Assembly (NCBI GenBank): GCA_963775445.1
Contig: CAVZIT010000004.1
Location: forward strand, 620,001 to 684,000
Length of the DNA: 64,000 nt
DNA from: Dokdonella_A sp963775445
GTDB taxonomy: Bacteria; Pseudomonadota; Gammaproteobacteria; Xanthomonadales; Rhodanobacteraceae
Direction of reading: 5' to 3'
Numbering within the stretch: position 1 is the first letter of the stretch; each line of letters starts with the position of its first letter. Below are positions 8,478 to 17,590 of the stretch, in pieces. Under the pieces are notes generated by a model, which was not told the origin of the DNA, did not search any database, and saw only the letters and a program-made list of their open reading frames with translations. A program made the translations under genes and the position numbers.

Positions 8478-9323
8478 ATGGCGATCTGGGCCATCGGGGA
8501 CGTCCAGGGTTGCCATGAGGAACTGGCGAAACTGATCGACAAGCTGCGCTTTGATCCGTCGCAGGACACGCTTTGGTTCTGCGGCGATCTGGTCAATCGC
8601 GGCGGCGAGTCGCTGTCGGTGCTGCGGTTGGTGAAATCACTCGGCGAGCGCACGATCGTGGTGCTTGGCAATCACGATCTGTCCCTGCTCGCGGTGGCCG
8701 AACGCAAGCAGCAGGACCAATCGCGCGTCAACGCCGAATTGCGCGAGGTGCTGTTCGCGCCGGATCGCGACGAATTGCTGGACTGGCTTCGCGGCCGCAA
8801 ACTGCTCCATGTCGATCGCGATCTGCGTTACCTCATGGTGCATGCGGGCCTGTTCCCGAGCTGGAGCATTGCAGATGCGGAGCAGGCGGCACGGGATGTC
8901 GAGGAAAAGTTGCAGGGCCATGACTACCGAAGGTTGATGCGCCATTTGTTCGGCAACAAGCCCGACCTGTGGAATCCGCGCCTGCGCGGTATAGACCGGC
9001 TTCGTGCGAACATCAACGTGATGACGCGAATGCGCTATTGCGATGTACGCGGACGCATCGCCTACCAGGAAAAAGGCGCGCCCGGCACGCAACGCGCGGG
9101 ACTCTACCCTTGGTTCACGGTACCCGGACAGGTTCCGCGTGACATACGCATCGTATGCGGGCATTGGTCGACACTGGGCCGTTTCGACGGTCTCGGAATC
9201 CGCGCCATCGACACCGGCTGCGTATGGGGCGGGGAATTGACGGCGCTGCGCATCGATTCGGATGAGTCCGTTTACATCAGCGTAAAATCGGATCGTCCGT
9301 CATTACCGGGGAAAGGCGATTGA
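8478..9323 (+). CDS. apaH: Bis(5'-nucleosyl)-tetraphosphatase, symmetrical (ApaH)
   Basis: Metallophosphatase that splits Ap4A and other Np4N molecules symmetrically into two nucleoside diphosphates and also removes Np4 caps from RNA. 281 aa, family length. The calcineurin-type metal ligands are visible as GDVQGC (7-12), GDLVNRG (36-42) and GNHD (about 65-68), with later His ligands in MVHAG and GHWS. It is the last gene of the run from lptD and is followed by convergent folA. No terminator could be recognised in the 155-base gap. Confidence 0.95.
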   Translation: MAIWAIGDVQGCHEELAKLIDKLRFDPSQDTLWFCGDLVNRGGESLSVLRLVKSLGERTIVVLGNHDLSLLAVAERKQQDQSRVNAELREVLFAPDRDELLDWLRGRKLLHVDRDLRYLMVHAGLFPSWSIADAEQAARDVEEKLQGHDYRRLMRHLFGNKPDLWNPRLRGIDRLRANINVMTRMRYCDVRGRIAYQEKGAPGTQRAGLYPWFTVPGQVPRDIRIVCGHWSTLGRFDGLGIRAIDTGCVWGGELTALRIDSDESVYISVKSDRPSLPGKGD

Positions 9324-9478
9324 GCTGATCGCCTGCAATGGGCCGTGGTCCCTGCGTTTTCATGCACGCGTGGCTGGATAGCGTGTGACGCTGGCGGTGC
9401 CAAGCGCGGCGCTCCGCACGCGAATCGGCATGCAGGTGTCATGCAGTGCGCGAGTGCCCGCAGTGCCCGAAGTGCGCG

Positions 9479-9964
9479 CTACGCTCGACGGTAATCGACG
9501 AAGCTGAATGAAAAATCGTGGCGCTCGTCGCGCGGATGAAATTCGCGACCGGTTTCGATCCATTCGCTCTCGGCAAAACGCGGGAAGAACGTATCGGCGT
9601 CGGTCACCGTCGTGTCGACCCAGGTCAGATACATTCGATCGGCGACAGGCATTGCGAGGCGATAGAGTTCTCCGCCGCCGATCACCATGAGTTCTGCATC
9701 GCCGGCTTGCGCGAGTGCGGCATCGAGTGAAGCGACGGCATATTGATCCTCGAATGGCGCAGAGCCGCTGCGCGTCAATACCAGATTCTGCCGCCCCGGC
9801 AGAGCACGAGCGATCGCGAGCGCCGTCTTGCGGCCCATCAGCGTGGGTTTGCCGAGCGTCAGCGACTTGAAGCGTTTGAGATCGGCGGGCAGGTGCCACG
9901 GCATGGCGCCATCGCGACCAATGGCGTGGTTTCGATCCAGTGCGGCGATCACGCTGACACTCAT
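9479..9964 (-). CDS. folA: Dihydrofolate reductase
   Basis: Reduces dihydrofolate to tetrahydrofolate with NADPH, regenerating the cofactor that thymidylate synthase consumes. 161 aa, typical of chromosomal bacterial DHFR. Visible signatures are GRDGAMPWHLPADLKRF with the catalytic acidic residue (about 17-33), LMGRKT (about 44-49) and VIGGGELY (about 96-103). The ATG at 9962-9964 gives the normal IAALDRN N-terminus; the frame stays open upstream but without conserved sequence. thyA lies on the same strand about 1.1 kb upstream, with an aspartyl protease on the other strand between them. Confidence 0.95.
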   Translation of the reverse strand: MSVSVIAALDRNHAIGRDGAMPWHLPADLKRFKSLTLGKPTLMGRKTALAIARALPGRQNLVLTRSGSAPFEDQYAVASLDAALAQAGDAELMVIGGGELYRLAMPVADRMYLTWVDTTVTDADTFFPRFAESEWIETGREFHPRDERHDFSFSFVDYRRA

Positions 9965-10070
9965 GGCTCCATTTTCACCTTCGCTGTCGTTGTTGTCAGC
10001 GTGACGATGGTCACTGGCCGCGTTCGCGATGCTTTCCGATACTGCCGTTGATCCACGAAGGAGCCCACTC

Positions 10071-11090
10071 ATGATCCTGGCTCCGTTGATGTTGCTCGCC
10101 AGCCTGCCGCTCGCCACGCACGAGACCGGCGGGATGCGGCACGCCGCGATGATCCTGCCAGCGCGTTTCGAAGCCGGCCGCGTCTTTGTCGTGCCACGAA
10201 CGCGGGATGGGCAGGAACTGCGCCTGTACACCGACACCGGCGGTGGTCTGTTCCTCGATGAGCGCGCCGTCGAGCGGCTCAAACTCGCCACCACGGCGGC
10301 ACCGGCCGGTAGCGATGCGCCGCCCGGTGCGAAGCTGGCGAGTCTGCCGCGATTTGCCCCGGGTTTCGCGATCCCCGCGCCGCTTGGCAACGGCGGAAGC
10401 CTTTTCGTGGTGCCTGCCGCGCGGGCGGAAAAACAGGCGAAGGAGGGGATCGACGGGGATGGCATGCTTGGCGAGGCGTGGTTTGCAGGGCGCGTCTGGA
10501 CTTGGGACTACCCGGGGAGACGACTTGTGGTCAATGGCGCCGGATGGACACGTGCGAGCGGAACAAAACGTGTCGTGCTGGGCTTCAAGACCAGCGCAGA
10601 CGGAAAGCGCGAAACCAATTTCCCGCGTATGCGCATCCGGGTCGACGGCAAACCGATCGATGTTCTGCTCGACACCGGGGCGACCACCGTGCTGACGCCG
10701 CATGCGATGAAGGCACTCAATGACGATTTGCCGGCCGAGCGCGCGACCAGCATGATCGTCGACGAGCAGTTTCAGGCTTGGCGCAAACGGCATCCGGACT
10801 GGCGCGTGATCGATGACGCGCAGCAAGGCTCGCATGCGGCCATGATCGAAGTGCCCGAGGTCGAGATCGCCGGATACCGCATCGGCCCGGTCTGGTTCAC
10901 CTGGCGGCCAGATGCGAACTTTCACAAGTTCATGTCGGGCTTCATGGACCGCCAGGTCGAAGGCGCCATCGGCGGCAATGCGCTCGAGCACTTCGTGATG
11001 ACCATCGATTATCCCGATGCCGCGGCGTACTTCGAATGTACGCGGGACTGCAATCGCGGCGCGTTTCCTAAACCGCGATCGGAGCCTTGA
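10071..11090 (+). CDS. Exported retropepsin-like aspartyl protease with two DTG motifs
   Basis: 339-aa protein with a short hydrophobic N-terminus (signal peptide about 1-18), consistent with an envelope location. Two retropepsin-like halves can be seen. The first carries TDTGGGLFL (about 53-61) and the second carries DVLLDTGATTVL (about 199-210), each a clan AA aspartate-Thr-Gly active-site loop. The C-terminal half ends in GAIGGNALEHF, like the flap/psi-loop of bacterial retropepsins. The ATG at 10071 has a strong GAAGGAG eight bases upstream. The 3' end overlaps the convergent thyA by 23 bases. Substrate is unknown. The two-DTG arrangement in one chain is the notable feature. Confidence 0.75.
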   Translation: MILAPLMLLASLPLATHETGGMRHAAMILPARFEAGRVFVVPRTRDGQELRLYTDTGGGLFLDERAVERLKLATTAAPAGSDAPPGAKLASLPRFAPGFAIPAPLGNGGSLFVVPAARAEKQAKEGIDGDGMLGEAWFAGRVWTWDYPGRRLVVNGAGWTRASGTKRVVLGFKTSADGKRETNFPRMRIRVDGKPIDVLLDTGATTVLTPHAMKALNDDLPAERATSMIVDEQFQAWRKRHPDWRVIDDAQQGSHAAMIEVPEVEIAGYRIGPVWFTWRPDANFHKFMSGFMDRQVEGAIGGNALEHFVMTIDYPDAAAYFECTRDCNRGAFPKPRSEP

Positions 11091-11862
11091 TGGCCGGGTG
11101 CGGATCGTAACCCTCGATGGCGACATGCTCGAAGCGGAAGTCGTCGATCGAGCGAACTCCCGGATCGAGCCGCAAACGCGCGAGTCCTCGCGGTGCACGC
11201 GCAAGTTGCGTGCGTGCCTGGTCCACATGGTTCACGTACAGATGCGCATCGCCGAGCGTATGCACGAAATCGCCGGGTTCGAGGTTGCACACCTGGGCCA
11301 CCATGTGCGTCAGCAACGCATAGCTGGCGATATTGAACGGCACGCCGAGGAAGATATCGCCCGAGCGCTGATAAAGCTGGCACGACAGGCGGCCGTCGGC
11401 GACATGGAACTGGAACAACGCATGGCACGGCTGCAATGCCATGCGTGGCAGATCGGCCACATTCCACGCGCTCACGACCAGCCGCCGCGAATCGGGATTG
11501 CGACGGATTTCATCGATGACTCCGGCGATCTGATCGATCGTGCTGCCATCGGCACCGGACCACGTTCGCCACTGTTTGCCATAGACGGGACCCAAATCGC
11601 CTTTCGAGTCGGCCCATTCGTCCCAGATGCCCACTCCATGCTCGTTGAGATAGGCGATATTGGTGTCGCCGCGCAAGAACCAGATCAACTCATGGATGAT
11701 CGATTTCAGGTGCAGCTTCTTGGTCGTGACCAGCGGGAATCCCTGGCTGAGGTCGAAGCGCATCTGCCAGCCGAACACGCTGAGCGTGCCGGTGCCGGTG
11801 CGATCGGACTTGGAGATACCGCACTCAAGCGCATGACGCAGCAGTTCTAGGTATTGCCTCAT
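11068..11862 (-). CDS. thyA: Thymidylate synthase
   Basis: Methylates dUMP to dTMP using methylenetetrahydrofolate and releases dihydrofolate, which FolA recycles. 264 aa, the E. coli ThyA length. The catalytic Cys sits in QPCHALFQF (about 146) and the dUMP-binding segment in RSGDIFLGVPFNIASYALL. Other markers are DRTGTGT and ELIWFLRG near the N-terminus. The ATG at 11860-11862 overlaps the lgt stop as ATGA, the lgt-thyA arrangement seen in many gammaproteobacteria. The 3' end overlaps the aspartyl protease gene on the other strand. Confidence 0.97.
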   Translation of the reverse strand: MRQYLELLRHALECGISKSDRTGTGTLSVFGWQMRFDLSQGFPLVTTKKLHLKSIIHELIWFLRGDTNIAYLNEHGVGIWDEWADSKGDLGPVYGKQWRTWSGADGSTIDQIAGVIDEIRRNPDSRRLVVSAWNVADLPRMALQPCHALFQFHVADGRLSCQLYQRSGDIFLGVPFNIASYALLTHMVAQVCNLEPGDFVHTLGDAHLYVNHVDQARTQLARAPRGLARLRLDPGVRSIDDFRFEHVAIEGYDPHPAIKAPIAV

Positions 11863-12719
11863 GCGGAACCGTCGGCACTCGGCTGTTCCCTTCGCGACTT
11901 CCACAACAGGAACAAGCCCACCAGGATCAACGGCAGCGACAGGATCTGCCCCATCGTCAGCCAGTGGAACGCGATGAAGCCGAGTTGCACATCGGGCTCG
12001 CGCACGAATTCCACCGCGAAGCGGAACGACCCGTAAAGCAGCGCGAACAGTCCCGAGACCGCGTAGCGCGGGCGCGGCTTGCGCGAGTAGATCCACAGCA
12101 CCGCGAACAGCACCGCGCCTTCGAGCGTGGCTTCATACAACTGCGACGGCTGGCGTGCCTCGTTGTCGAGCTGGCCGGCGAGGTACATGGCGTGCAGCTG
12201 ATCGCGCGTCTTGCCGAGCGACTCGAGTGCACGTGGAAAGATCATGCCCCACGGCAGGTCGGTGCGACGGCCCCACAATTCGCCGCCGATGAAATTGCCG
12301 AGGCGCCCGAGGCCGAGGCCGATCGGTATCAGCGGCGCGACGAAGTCGATGGTGTCAAAGAAATGGATGCGATTGCGCCGCGACCAGATCCAACCCGCGA
12401 CCAGCACACCGAGCAAGCCGCCGTGGAATGACATGCCGCCTTCCCATATGCGGAACAGCGACAGCGGATGGTGGATCAACTCGGGCGTGTCGTAGAACAC
12501 CATGTAGCCGACGCGCCCGCCGATGATGACGCCGAGCATTCCGTAGAACGCGAGGTCGGAAAACTGTTCCGCACTGATCGGCAGCCGGCCGGCACGGCGA
12601 CGGCGTTCGCCGAGCCACCAGGCCATGGCAAAACCGATCAGATACATGATGCCGTACCAGTGCACGGCCACCGGACCGATCGAAAACGCGATCGGATTGA
12701 TGTCGACGAAATAGTGCAT
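11859..12719 (-). CDS. lgt: Prolipoprotein diacylglyceryl transferase
   Basis: Inner-membrane enzyme that transfers diacylglycerol from phosphatidylglycerol to the lipobox Cys of prolipoproteins. 286 aa with about seven hydrophobic segments. Signature parts are the N-terminal PVAVHWYGIMYLIGF, GGRVGYMVFY, the HGGLLGV segment and the family signature GRLGNFIGGELWG, which has Gly where Asn is usual before GE. The start chosen is the ATG at 12717-12719, giving the normal HYFVDINPIAF N-terminus. An upstream start would add 12 residues. It is translationally coupled to thyA. Confidence 0.95.
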   Translation of the reverse strand: MHYFVDINPIAFSIGPVAVHWYGIMYLIGFAMAWWLGERRRRAGRLPISAEQFSDLAFYGMLGVIIGGRVGYMVFYDTPELIHHPLSLFRIWEGGMSFHGGLLGVLVAGWIWSRRNRIHFFDTIDFVAPLIPIGLGLGRLGNFIGGELWGRRTDLPWGMIFPRALESLGKTRDQLHAMYLAGQLDNEARQPSQLYEATLEGAVLFAVLWIYSRKPRPRYAVSGLFALLYGSFRFAVEFVREPDVQLGFIAFHWLTMGQILSLPLILVGLFLLWKSRREQPSADGSA

Positions 12720-13284
12720 CAAGCGCAATTCATCCCAGCGGACGGACAGCAACAACGCGCCATTGTGCCGTCAAACGGACTTTCGAGCGAACGCCGCGCC
12801 CAGCAGACAGGGATGGCGAGGCTGCTGACCGCGGATGTTACTTTCAGCGACGGGTTCGGGGACGGAGCCTGCTGCATTTGGCGGGTGATCGCAGTACCGC
12901 TTGGGTTCCCGGGGATCCCGCGCATCGCAATCGAATTCCGGTCCGCCTTCGCGCATGGGTCGGCGCGGCGCGGCAATTTCCCATGCCGACGTCGGCGCAG
13001 CGCGTCAGGCCTTTGCCCCGTTGCGCACCGATGAATCGTTTTCGGAGTCCGTTCAGTGGCGCACCGTGATCATGTCGTCGCGCCGCGCCAGGATGCGTCG
13101 GATGGATGCCGTGTGCGCGTATCGGGCCCGTGTCTTTCAGCACTGGCATCGCGAGCGGGCTCCCCGCGAGAATTTCAAAGTTTGCCCTGCCGTGTCGCTT
13201 TTTTTTAAAAATAACATTGCGAACGAGTTACAGCCTCGCCCCAACCATTTCGTCACAATGCGTGCAGTCCACGCCGGTCAATCC
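12720..13284. other. Long intergenic region upstream of lgt and yyaL
   Basis: 565 bases between divergent genes, with no open frame of convincing composition. The only distinct part is an AT-rich patch at about 13165-13225 in otherwise GC-rich DNA. It contains eight T's then AAAAATAAC (13199-13214). TTGCCC at 13182-13187 followed after 18 bases by TAAAAA (13206-13211) could be a weak promoter for the downstream gene. A GCGGG/CCCGC hairpin lies near 13155, too far from the T-run to make a terminator. Confidence 0.35.
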
Positions 13285-15369
13285 ATGCCCAACCGCCTCG
13301 CCAACGAAACCAGTCCGTATTTGCGTCAGCACGCCGACAATCCGGTGGACTGGTGGCCGTGGTGCGAAGAGGCGTTGGCCACTGCGCGCCGGGACGGCAA
13401 ACCGATCCTGCTGTCGATCGGCTACGCCGCCTGTCACTGGTGCCATGTGATGGCGCACGAGAGTTTCGAGGACGCCGCGGTCGCTGCGGTCATGAACAAG
13501 TTGTATGTGAACATCAAGGTCGACCGCGAAGAGCGTCCCGATATCGACAAGGTCTATCAGTTTGCTCACCAGGCGTTTACGCGGCGCGGGGGCGGCTGGC
13601 CCTTGACTGTATTCCTTGCGCCCGAGGACCTGGTGCCGTTTTATGTCGGCACCTACTTTCCAAAGACGCCGCGCGCGGGTCTCCCGTCGTTCGTGCAGGT
13701 ACTCGAAAGCGTGCGCAGCTGGTTTGACGAAAAGCCCGATGAGGTGAGCGCGCAGGGTACGGCGCTCGCCGCGTTGCTGGCCGATCATGGTCGCACCGTA
13801 CCGGGCGCCGCGCCGCTTACCGACGCGCCGATTGCCGTTGCGCTCAAGTACATCGGCGCCAGCTTCGATTCGGAATACGGTGGGCGACGTGGCGCCCCCA
13901 AGTTTCCTCATGCGCCGGAACTCGAATTGCTGCTCAATCGCGCGGCATCGCCGTCCTCCGCAGCCGATGCCGTGGTGCTGTATGAAGTAATGGCGCGCAT
14001 GACGCTGACGCGCATGGCCGAGGGAGGGCTGCAGGATCAGCTCGGGGGCGGATTTTTTCGCTATTCGGTGGACGCGCGCTGGCAGATTCCCCACTTCGAG
14101 AAGATGCTTTACGACAATGCGTTGTTGTTTCCGCTCTATGCACGGGTCGCGATGCAACTGTACGACGAGCAGTTTGCCGACGCCACGCACGCCTGTGCCG
14201 ATTGGATCAGCCGCGAGATGCATGCGGCGGGCGGCGGGTTCTGGAGTTCTCTCGACGCCGACTCCGAAGGCGAGGAAGGCCGCTACTACGTGTGGGATGT
14301 GGATGAGGTACGGCGATTGTTGCCGGTAGAGGAGTTCGCTGTCGTTGAGCGACGCTGGGGTTTCGACCAGCCGCCGAATTTCGAGGATCGCGCCTGGCAC
14401 CTGTGCGTGAGGGAGTCTCTCGCCGACACAGCGGCGAAACTCGGCATCGAAGAGCATGTCGCGCGCCAGCGTTGGCTTGCTGCCGCGGCCACGTTGCTGG
14501 CCGAACGCTCGCGGCGCGCGCGTCCTGCGCTCGACGACAAGATACTCACATCCTGGAATGCGCTCATGATCGCCGGCGCGGCACGCGCGGGGCGCTGGTT
14601 GTCGGATTCACCGCTGGCCAGTGAAACCGAAAGCGCATTGACGTTCCTGCACGAGAATCTCTGGCGCGCCGGACGCCTGTACGCTTGCCACGCCGGAGGC
14701 ACGGCGAAAATCGCGGCCTACCTCGACGATTATGCGTTCCTGCTCGATGCGATCCTGCTCATGCTGCAACGTCGCTGGAAGCGCAGCGATCTCGATTGGG
14801 CAATCGCGCTTGCCGATGCATTGATCGAACGCTTCGAGGACCGTGAACTTGGCGGGTTCTTCTTCACCGCCGACGACGCCGAGCCGTTGCCGCAACGTCC
14901 CAAGTCATTCGCCGACGAGGCATTGCCCAATGGCAACGGCGTCGCTGCACGTGCACTGCTGAGGCTCGGTCACCTGCTCGGCGACGCGCGATATCTGGGG
15001 GCGGCCGAACGTTGCTTGCGCGCCGCATGGCCCATGCTCGAAGAGGCGCCGCAGGCATGTTGCACGATATTGCTGGCTCTCGAGGAATTTCTGCATCCAC
15101 GTGCACATGTCGTGATTCGCTGCAGGAAAGGCGAAGAGTCCGACCGCTGGCAGGAGGCGCTGGACGCGATTCTTTCCGGCGCCATCGCGCTGGATGGTTA
15201 TCTGCTTGCTTCGCAGGATGAGCCGCTGCCCGGCGTGCTGGGCAGGCAGACAACCGGCCGCGGCGGAGCCGCGTATCTGTGCCGCGGCACGAGCTGCTCA
15301 CCCGCGCTCGCGACGCCGGATGCCTTGCACGAACTCGTGGCAGAAACCTTCTTGGGCACTTCGATCTGA
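13285..15369 (+). CDS. Thioredoxin-domain protein of the YyaL/DUF255 (spermatogenesis-associated protein 20) family
   Basis: 694-aa protein. The first about 170 residues form the DUF255 thioredoxin-like domain, with the hallmark NRLANETSPYLRQHADNPVDW opening and the CHWCHVM active-site-like motif (about 54-60). The rest is an (alpha/alpha)6-barrel-like region related to N-acylglucosamine 2-epimerases and cellobiose epimerases. The function of the family is not established. The start at 13285 was chosen because MPNRLANETSP is the family N-terminus; an in-frame ATG at 13258 would add nine residues. It is a single transcription unit with convergent TPM genes downstream. Confidence 0.88.
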   Translation: MPNRLANETSPYLRQHADNPVDWWPWCEEALATARRDGKPILLSIGYAACHWCHVMAHESFEDAAVAAVMNKLYVNIKVDREERPDIDKVYQFAHQAFTRRGGGWPLTVFLAPEDLVPFYVGTYFPKTPRAGLPSFVQVLESVRSWFDEKPDEVSAQGTALAALLADHGRTVPGAAPLTDAPIAVALKYIGASFDSEYGGRRGAPKFPHAPELELLLNRAASPSSAADAVVLYEVMARMTLTRMAEGGLQDQLGGGFFRYSVDARWQIPHFEKMLYDNALLFPLYARVAMQLYDEQFADATHACADWISREMHAAGGGFWSSLDADSEGEEGRYYVWDVDEVRRLLPVEEFAVVERRWGFDQPPNFEDRAWHLCVRESLADTAAKLGIEEHVARQRWLAAAATLLAERSRRARPALDDKILTSWNALMIAGAARAGRWLSDSPLASETESALTFLHENLWRAGRLYACHAGGTAKIAAYLDDYAFLLDAILLMLQRRWKRSDLDWAIALADALIERFEDRELGGFFFTADDAEPLPQRPKSFADEALPNGNGVAARALLRLGHLLGDARYLGAAERCLRAAWPMLEEAPQACCTILLALEEFLHPRAHVVIRCRKGEESDRWQEALDAILSGAIALDGYLLASQDEPLPGVLGRQTTGRGGAAYLCRGTSCSPALATPDALHELVAETFLGTSI

Positions 15370-15451
15370 CTTGGCGATGCCGATCGCGAGGTCGCCGCAT
15401 TTCGCTTCCTGTCCGCATGCGCGCGCGACATCGCGCACTGCGCACTTGCGG

Positions 15452-15940
15452 TCATGAAACCACGGGACGATCAGGCAACTCGTCCGGATTGTCGCGTCCA
15501 TCCGCCGGAAAGTGACGAGCGAGCAATGCACCGATTGCCTCGATGCCGGCGATCGCGCCGCGCTCGTATTCACCGCCGGCAAAGTGCTTCTGCATGGCAT
15601 CGCAAATGGCCGCCCACTCTCTCGCCTCGACCTTTGCCCCGATACCTCGGTCGGCGATGATCTCGATGGAGCGATCGGCCAGCAGCACGTAGACAAGCAC
15701 GCCCGTGTTGGCTGCCGTGTTCCAGATGCGTGAGTGCGCAAACACTTCGTGCGCGCGCTCGCGCGGGCTGCGGTTACGCATCAGTTCGACGACGCGAAGC
15801 GCGCCTTCGATCACGACGCAGATCTCGCCCAGATGATTTCGTTCGCTTGCGACGATCGCACGCTGGATCGCATCGAGGACGGCTGGCGGAAAGTGGCGTC
15901 GCGCGTCGTGGGCGTGGACGAGGTGTCTCAACCAGCGCAT
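15452..15940 (-). CDS. TPM-domain protein, soluble (second of a pair)
   Basis: 162-aa protein whose region from about residue 25 to 140 matches the TPM (YgcG/MOLO1-like) fold: SERNHLGEICVVIEGAL, then RERAHEVFAHSRIWNTAANTGVLVYVLLADRSIEIIADRGIG, then a helical tail. No signal peptide or membrane segment is visible, so it should be cytoplasmic or membrane-peripheral. It starts eight bases after the stop of the other TPM gene and ends the lemA-TPM-TPM run. Such gene trios are common next to LemA in proteobacteria; the function of the set is not established. ATG at 15938-15940. Confidence 0.8.
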   Translation of the reverse strand: MRWLRHLVHAHDARRHFPPAVLDAIQRAIVASERNHLGEICVVIEGALRVVELMRNRSPRERAHEVFAHSRIWNTAANTGVLVYVLLADRSIEIIADRGIGAKVEAREWAAICDAMQKHFAGGEYERGAIAGIEAIGALLARHFPADGRDNPDELPDRPVVS

Positions 15941-15948
15941 ATCGTTTC

Positions 15949-16854
15949 CTACCAGCTGCCCGACGCGCCGCCGCCGGCGGAAATGCCGCCGCCGCCGCTG
16001 AAACCGCCACCACCCCCAAAGCCTCCGCCACCACCCGATCCACCGAAGCCGCCGCCCCAGCCGCCCCAGCCACCGAAGCCGTTGCGATTGGCGAAAGCGC
16101 CGCCGGCTCCTCCAATCCAACCGAACAGGATGCCCAGAACCGCCAGACCGATACCAAGCGGCAGAATGCTGCTGGCGAGCCAGCCAGCCCCGCCTGCGGC
16201 AACGCCGACCGCGCCGGCGCGGGCTACCGGTGGCAACCGCGCGAACATGGTGCGCGCCCAGACGGCCGCGAACAAAGCCAGCATCAGCGCATGGCCGAAA
16301 TCGCCTGCGCTCTTGTGGACGGGTGCGGCCGCTGGCGCGGGCAACGGTTCGCCGTCGATGAGTTTGGTCAGTGCACCGACGCCGGCGTCGATTCCGCCAT
16401 AGAAATCGCCGGATCGGAAGTGGGGCGTCAGGTACTCGCGGATGATGCGCGCGGCCGCGGCATCGGGGATCGCACCCTCGAGCCCGCGCGCCACTTCGAT
16501 TCGAACGCGATGGTCATTCTTGGCGACAATCAAGAGCACGCCGTCGTCGACCCCTTTGCGGCCAAGCTTCCACTGATCGAATACGCGTATTGCGTACTGG
16601 GCGATATCCTCGGGTTCGGTGGTCGGCACCAACAGCACGGCGAGCTGGGCACCCTTGCGCGCCTCGAGTGCGGCCAGTTTGGCGTCGAGCGATTGCGTCT
16701 GGTCAGCGCTCAGCGTGCCGGTTGTGTCGGTGACGCGCGCATGCAGGTCGGGGATAGCCTGAAGATCCGCTGCGCCCGAAAGGCTCGCAGTCATGAGCGC
16801 CACGGCGAAGCAGAGAATCACGCCGAGCGACCGACTCCGAAGTCTTGCGCTCAA
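15949..16854 (-). CDS. Exported TPM-domain (YgcG-like) membrane protein with Gly-rich tail
   Basis: 301-aa protein: N-terminal signal peptide (about 8-28), a periplasmic TPM domain (about 33-160, with VTDTTGTLS and VDDGVLLIVAKNDHRVRIEVARGLEGAIPD), hydrophobic segments at about 185-205 and 215-245, then a low-complexity Gly/Phe/Trp-rich tail with a final Ser-Gly-Ser-Trp. The tail is typical of this family. The frame begins with a TTG (16852-16854). A GTG eleven codons later, with GGAG in front, is an alternative that would shorten the n-region of the signal. It lies 15 bases after lemA, and the two probably act together at the membrane. Confidence 0.85.
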   Translation of the reverse strand: MSARLRSRSLGVILCFAVALMTASLSGAADLQAIPDLHARVTDTTGTLSADQTQSLDAKLAALEARKGAQLAVLLVPTTEPEDIAQYAIRVFDQWKLGRKGVDDGVLLIVAKNDHRVRIEVARGLEGAIPDAAAARIIREYLTPHFRSGDFYGGIDAGVGALTKLIDGEPLPAPAAAPVHKSAGDFGHALMLALFAAVWARTMFARLPPVARAGAVGVAAGGAGWLASSILPLGIGLAVLGILFGWIGGAGGAFANRNGFGGWGGWGGGFGGSGGGGGFGGGGGFSGGGGISAGGGASGSW

Positions 16855-16869
16855 ATGCAGGGCCCCGGC

Positions 16870-17496
16870 CTAATGTTGTGGTTGCTGCGCGGGTTGCGCC
16901 GGCTGCGGTTTGCTGAAGTCAACGGTCGGCGCGGTCGAGATGGCTTTCTCGTTTTCGACGGAGAAATTCGCCTTCGGGTGATATCCGAACATCTTGGCCG
17001 TCAGGTTTTGCGGGAAGCTTCGAATCAGCACGTTGTAGTCTTGCACGGCCTGCACGTACCGATTGCGCGCCACCGCGATACGATTTTCGGTACCTTCGAG
17101 TTGTGCCTGCAGATTCTGGAACAGCCCGTCGGCCTTGAGGTTCGGGTAGTTCTCGGATACCGCCATGAGGCGCGTGAGGGCACTCGACAGCTCGCCCTGG
17201 GCGGCCTGGAACTTGGCGATTGCCTGCGGGTTGTCGAGCATGTCGGGCGTCACCTTGATCGTGCCAACCTGCGCGCGCGCCTCGGTCACCTTGGTGAATA
17301 CCTCTTCCTCGTGCGTCGCGTAACCCTTGACGGTGTTGACCAGGTTTGGAACGAGGTCGGCGCGCCGTTGGTACTGATTGAGCACTTCGGACCAGGCCGC
17401 CTTGACACCTTCATCCTTCTGCTGGATCGAGTTGTAGCCGCAGCCGGAAACCAGGCCGATGAGGAGCACGAGCAACACCAATCGCAATGCGCGCAT
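16870..17496 (-). CDS. lemA: LemA family lipoprotein
   Basis: 208-aa protein with a lipoprotein signal (MRALRLVLLVLLIGLVSGC, lipobox Cys at 19) followed by the long-helix LemA domain: YNSIQQKDEGVKAAWSEV, YQRRADLVPNLVNTVKGYA, then the ENYPNLKAD and TENRIAVARNRY segments. The C-terminal end is a Pro/Gln-rich stretch. LemA proteins are tied to the cell envelope, but their molecular role is not known. The ATG at 17494-17496 was chosen because it starts the lipoprotein signal; the frame extends upstream without conserved features. First gene of lemA-TPM-TPM, 94 bases downstream of the TerC-type gene. Confidence 0.9.
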   Translation of the reverse strand: MRALRLVLLVLLIGLVSGCGYNSIQQKDEGVKAAWSEVLNQYQRRADLVPNLVNTVKGYATHEEEVFTKVTEARAQVGTIKVTPDMLDNPQAIAKFQAAQGELSSALTRLMAVSENYPNLKADGLFQNLQAQLEGTENRIAVARNRYVQAVQDYNVLIRSFPQNLTAKMFGYHPKANFSVENEKAISTAPTVDFSKPQPAQPAQQPQH

Positions 17497-17590
17497 TTTT
17501 CGGGTTCCAGGTAGTGGCGTGGAAGGCAATGTCGCGCTTCGGCACCGTCGATGCAAGCGGATCGATCGGCCCCAGGCGGGGACCATGGAC

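Noticed and set aside
13191..13214. T-tract in the lgt-yyaL gap as an intrinsic terminator
   Set aside because: The nearest hairpin (GCGGG/CCCGC near 13155) is about 35 bases away, and no plus-strand gene ends upstream.
15730..17514. A 594-codon plus-strand frame across lemA and the TPM genes
   Set aside because: It is opposite three genes with clear families, and its Pro/Arg-rich stretch is the complement of the Gly-rich TPM tail.
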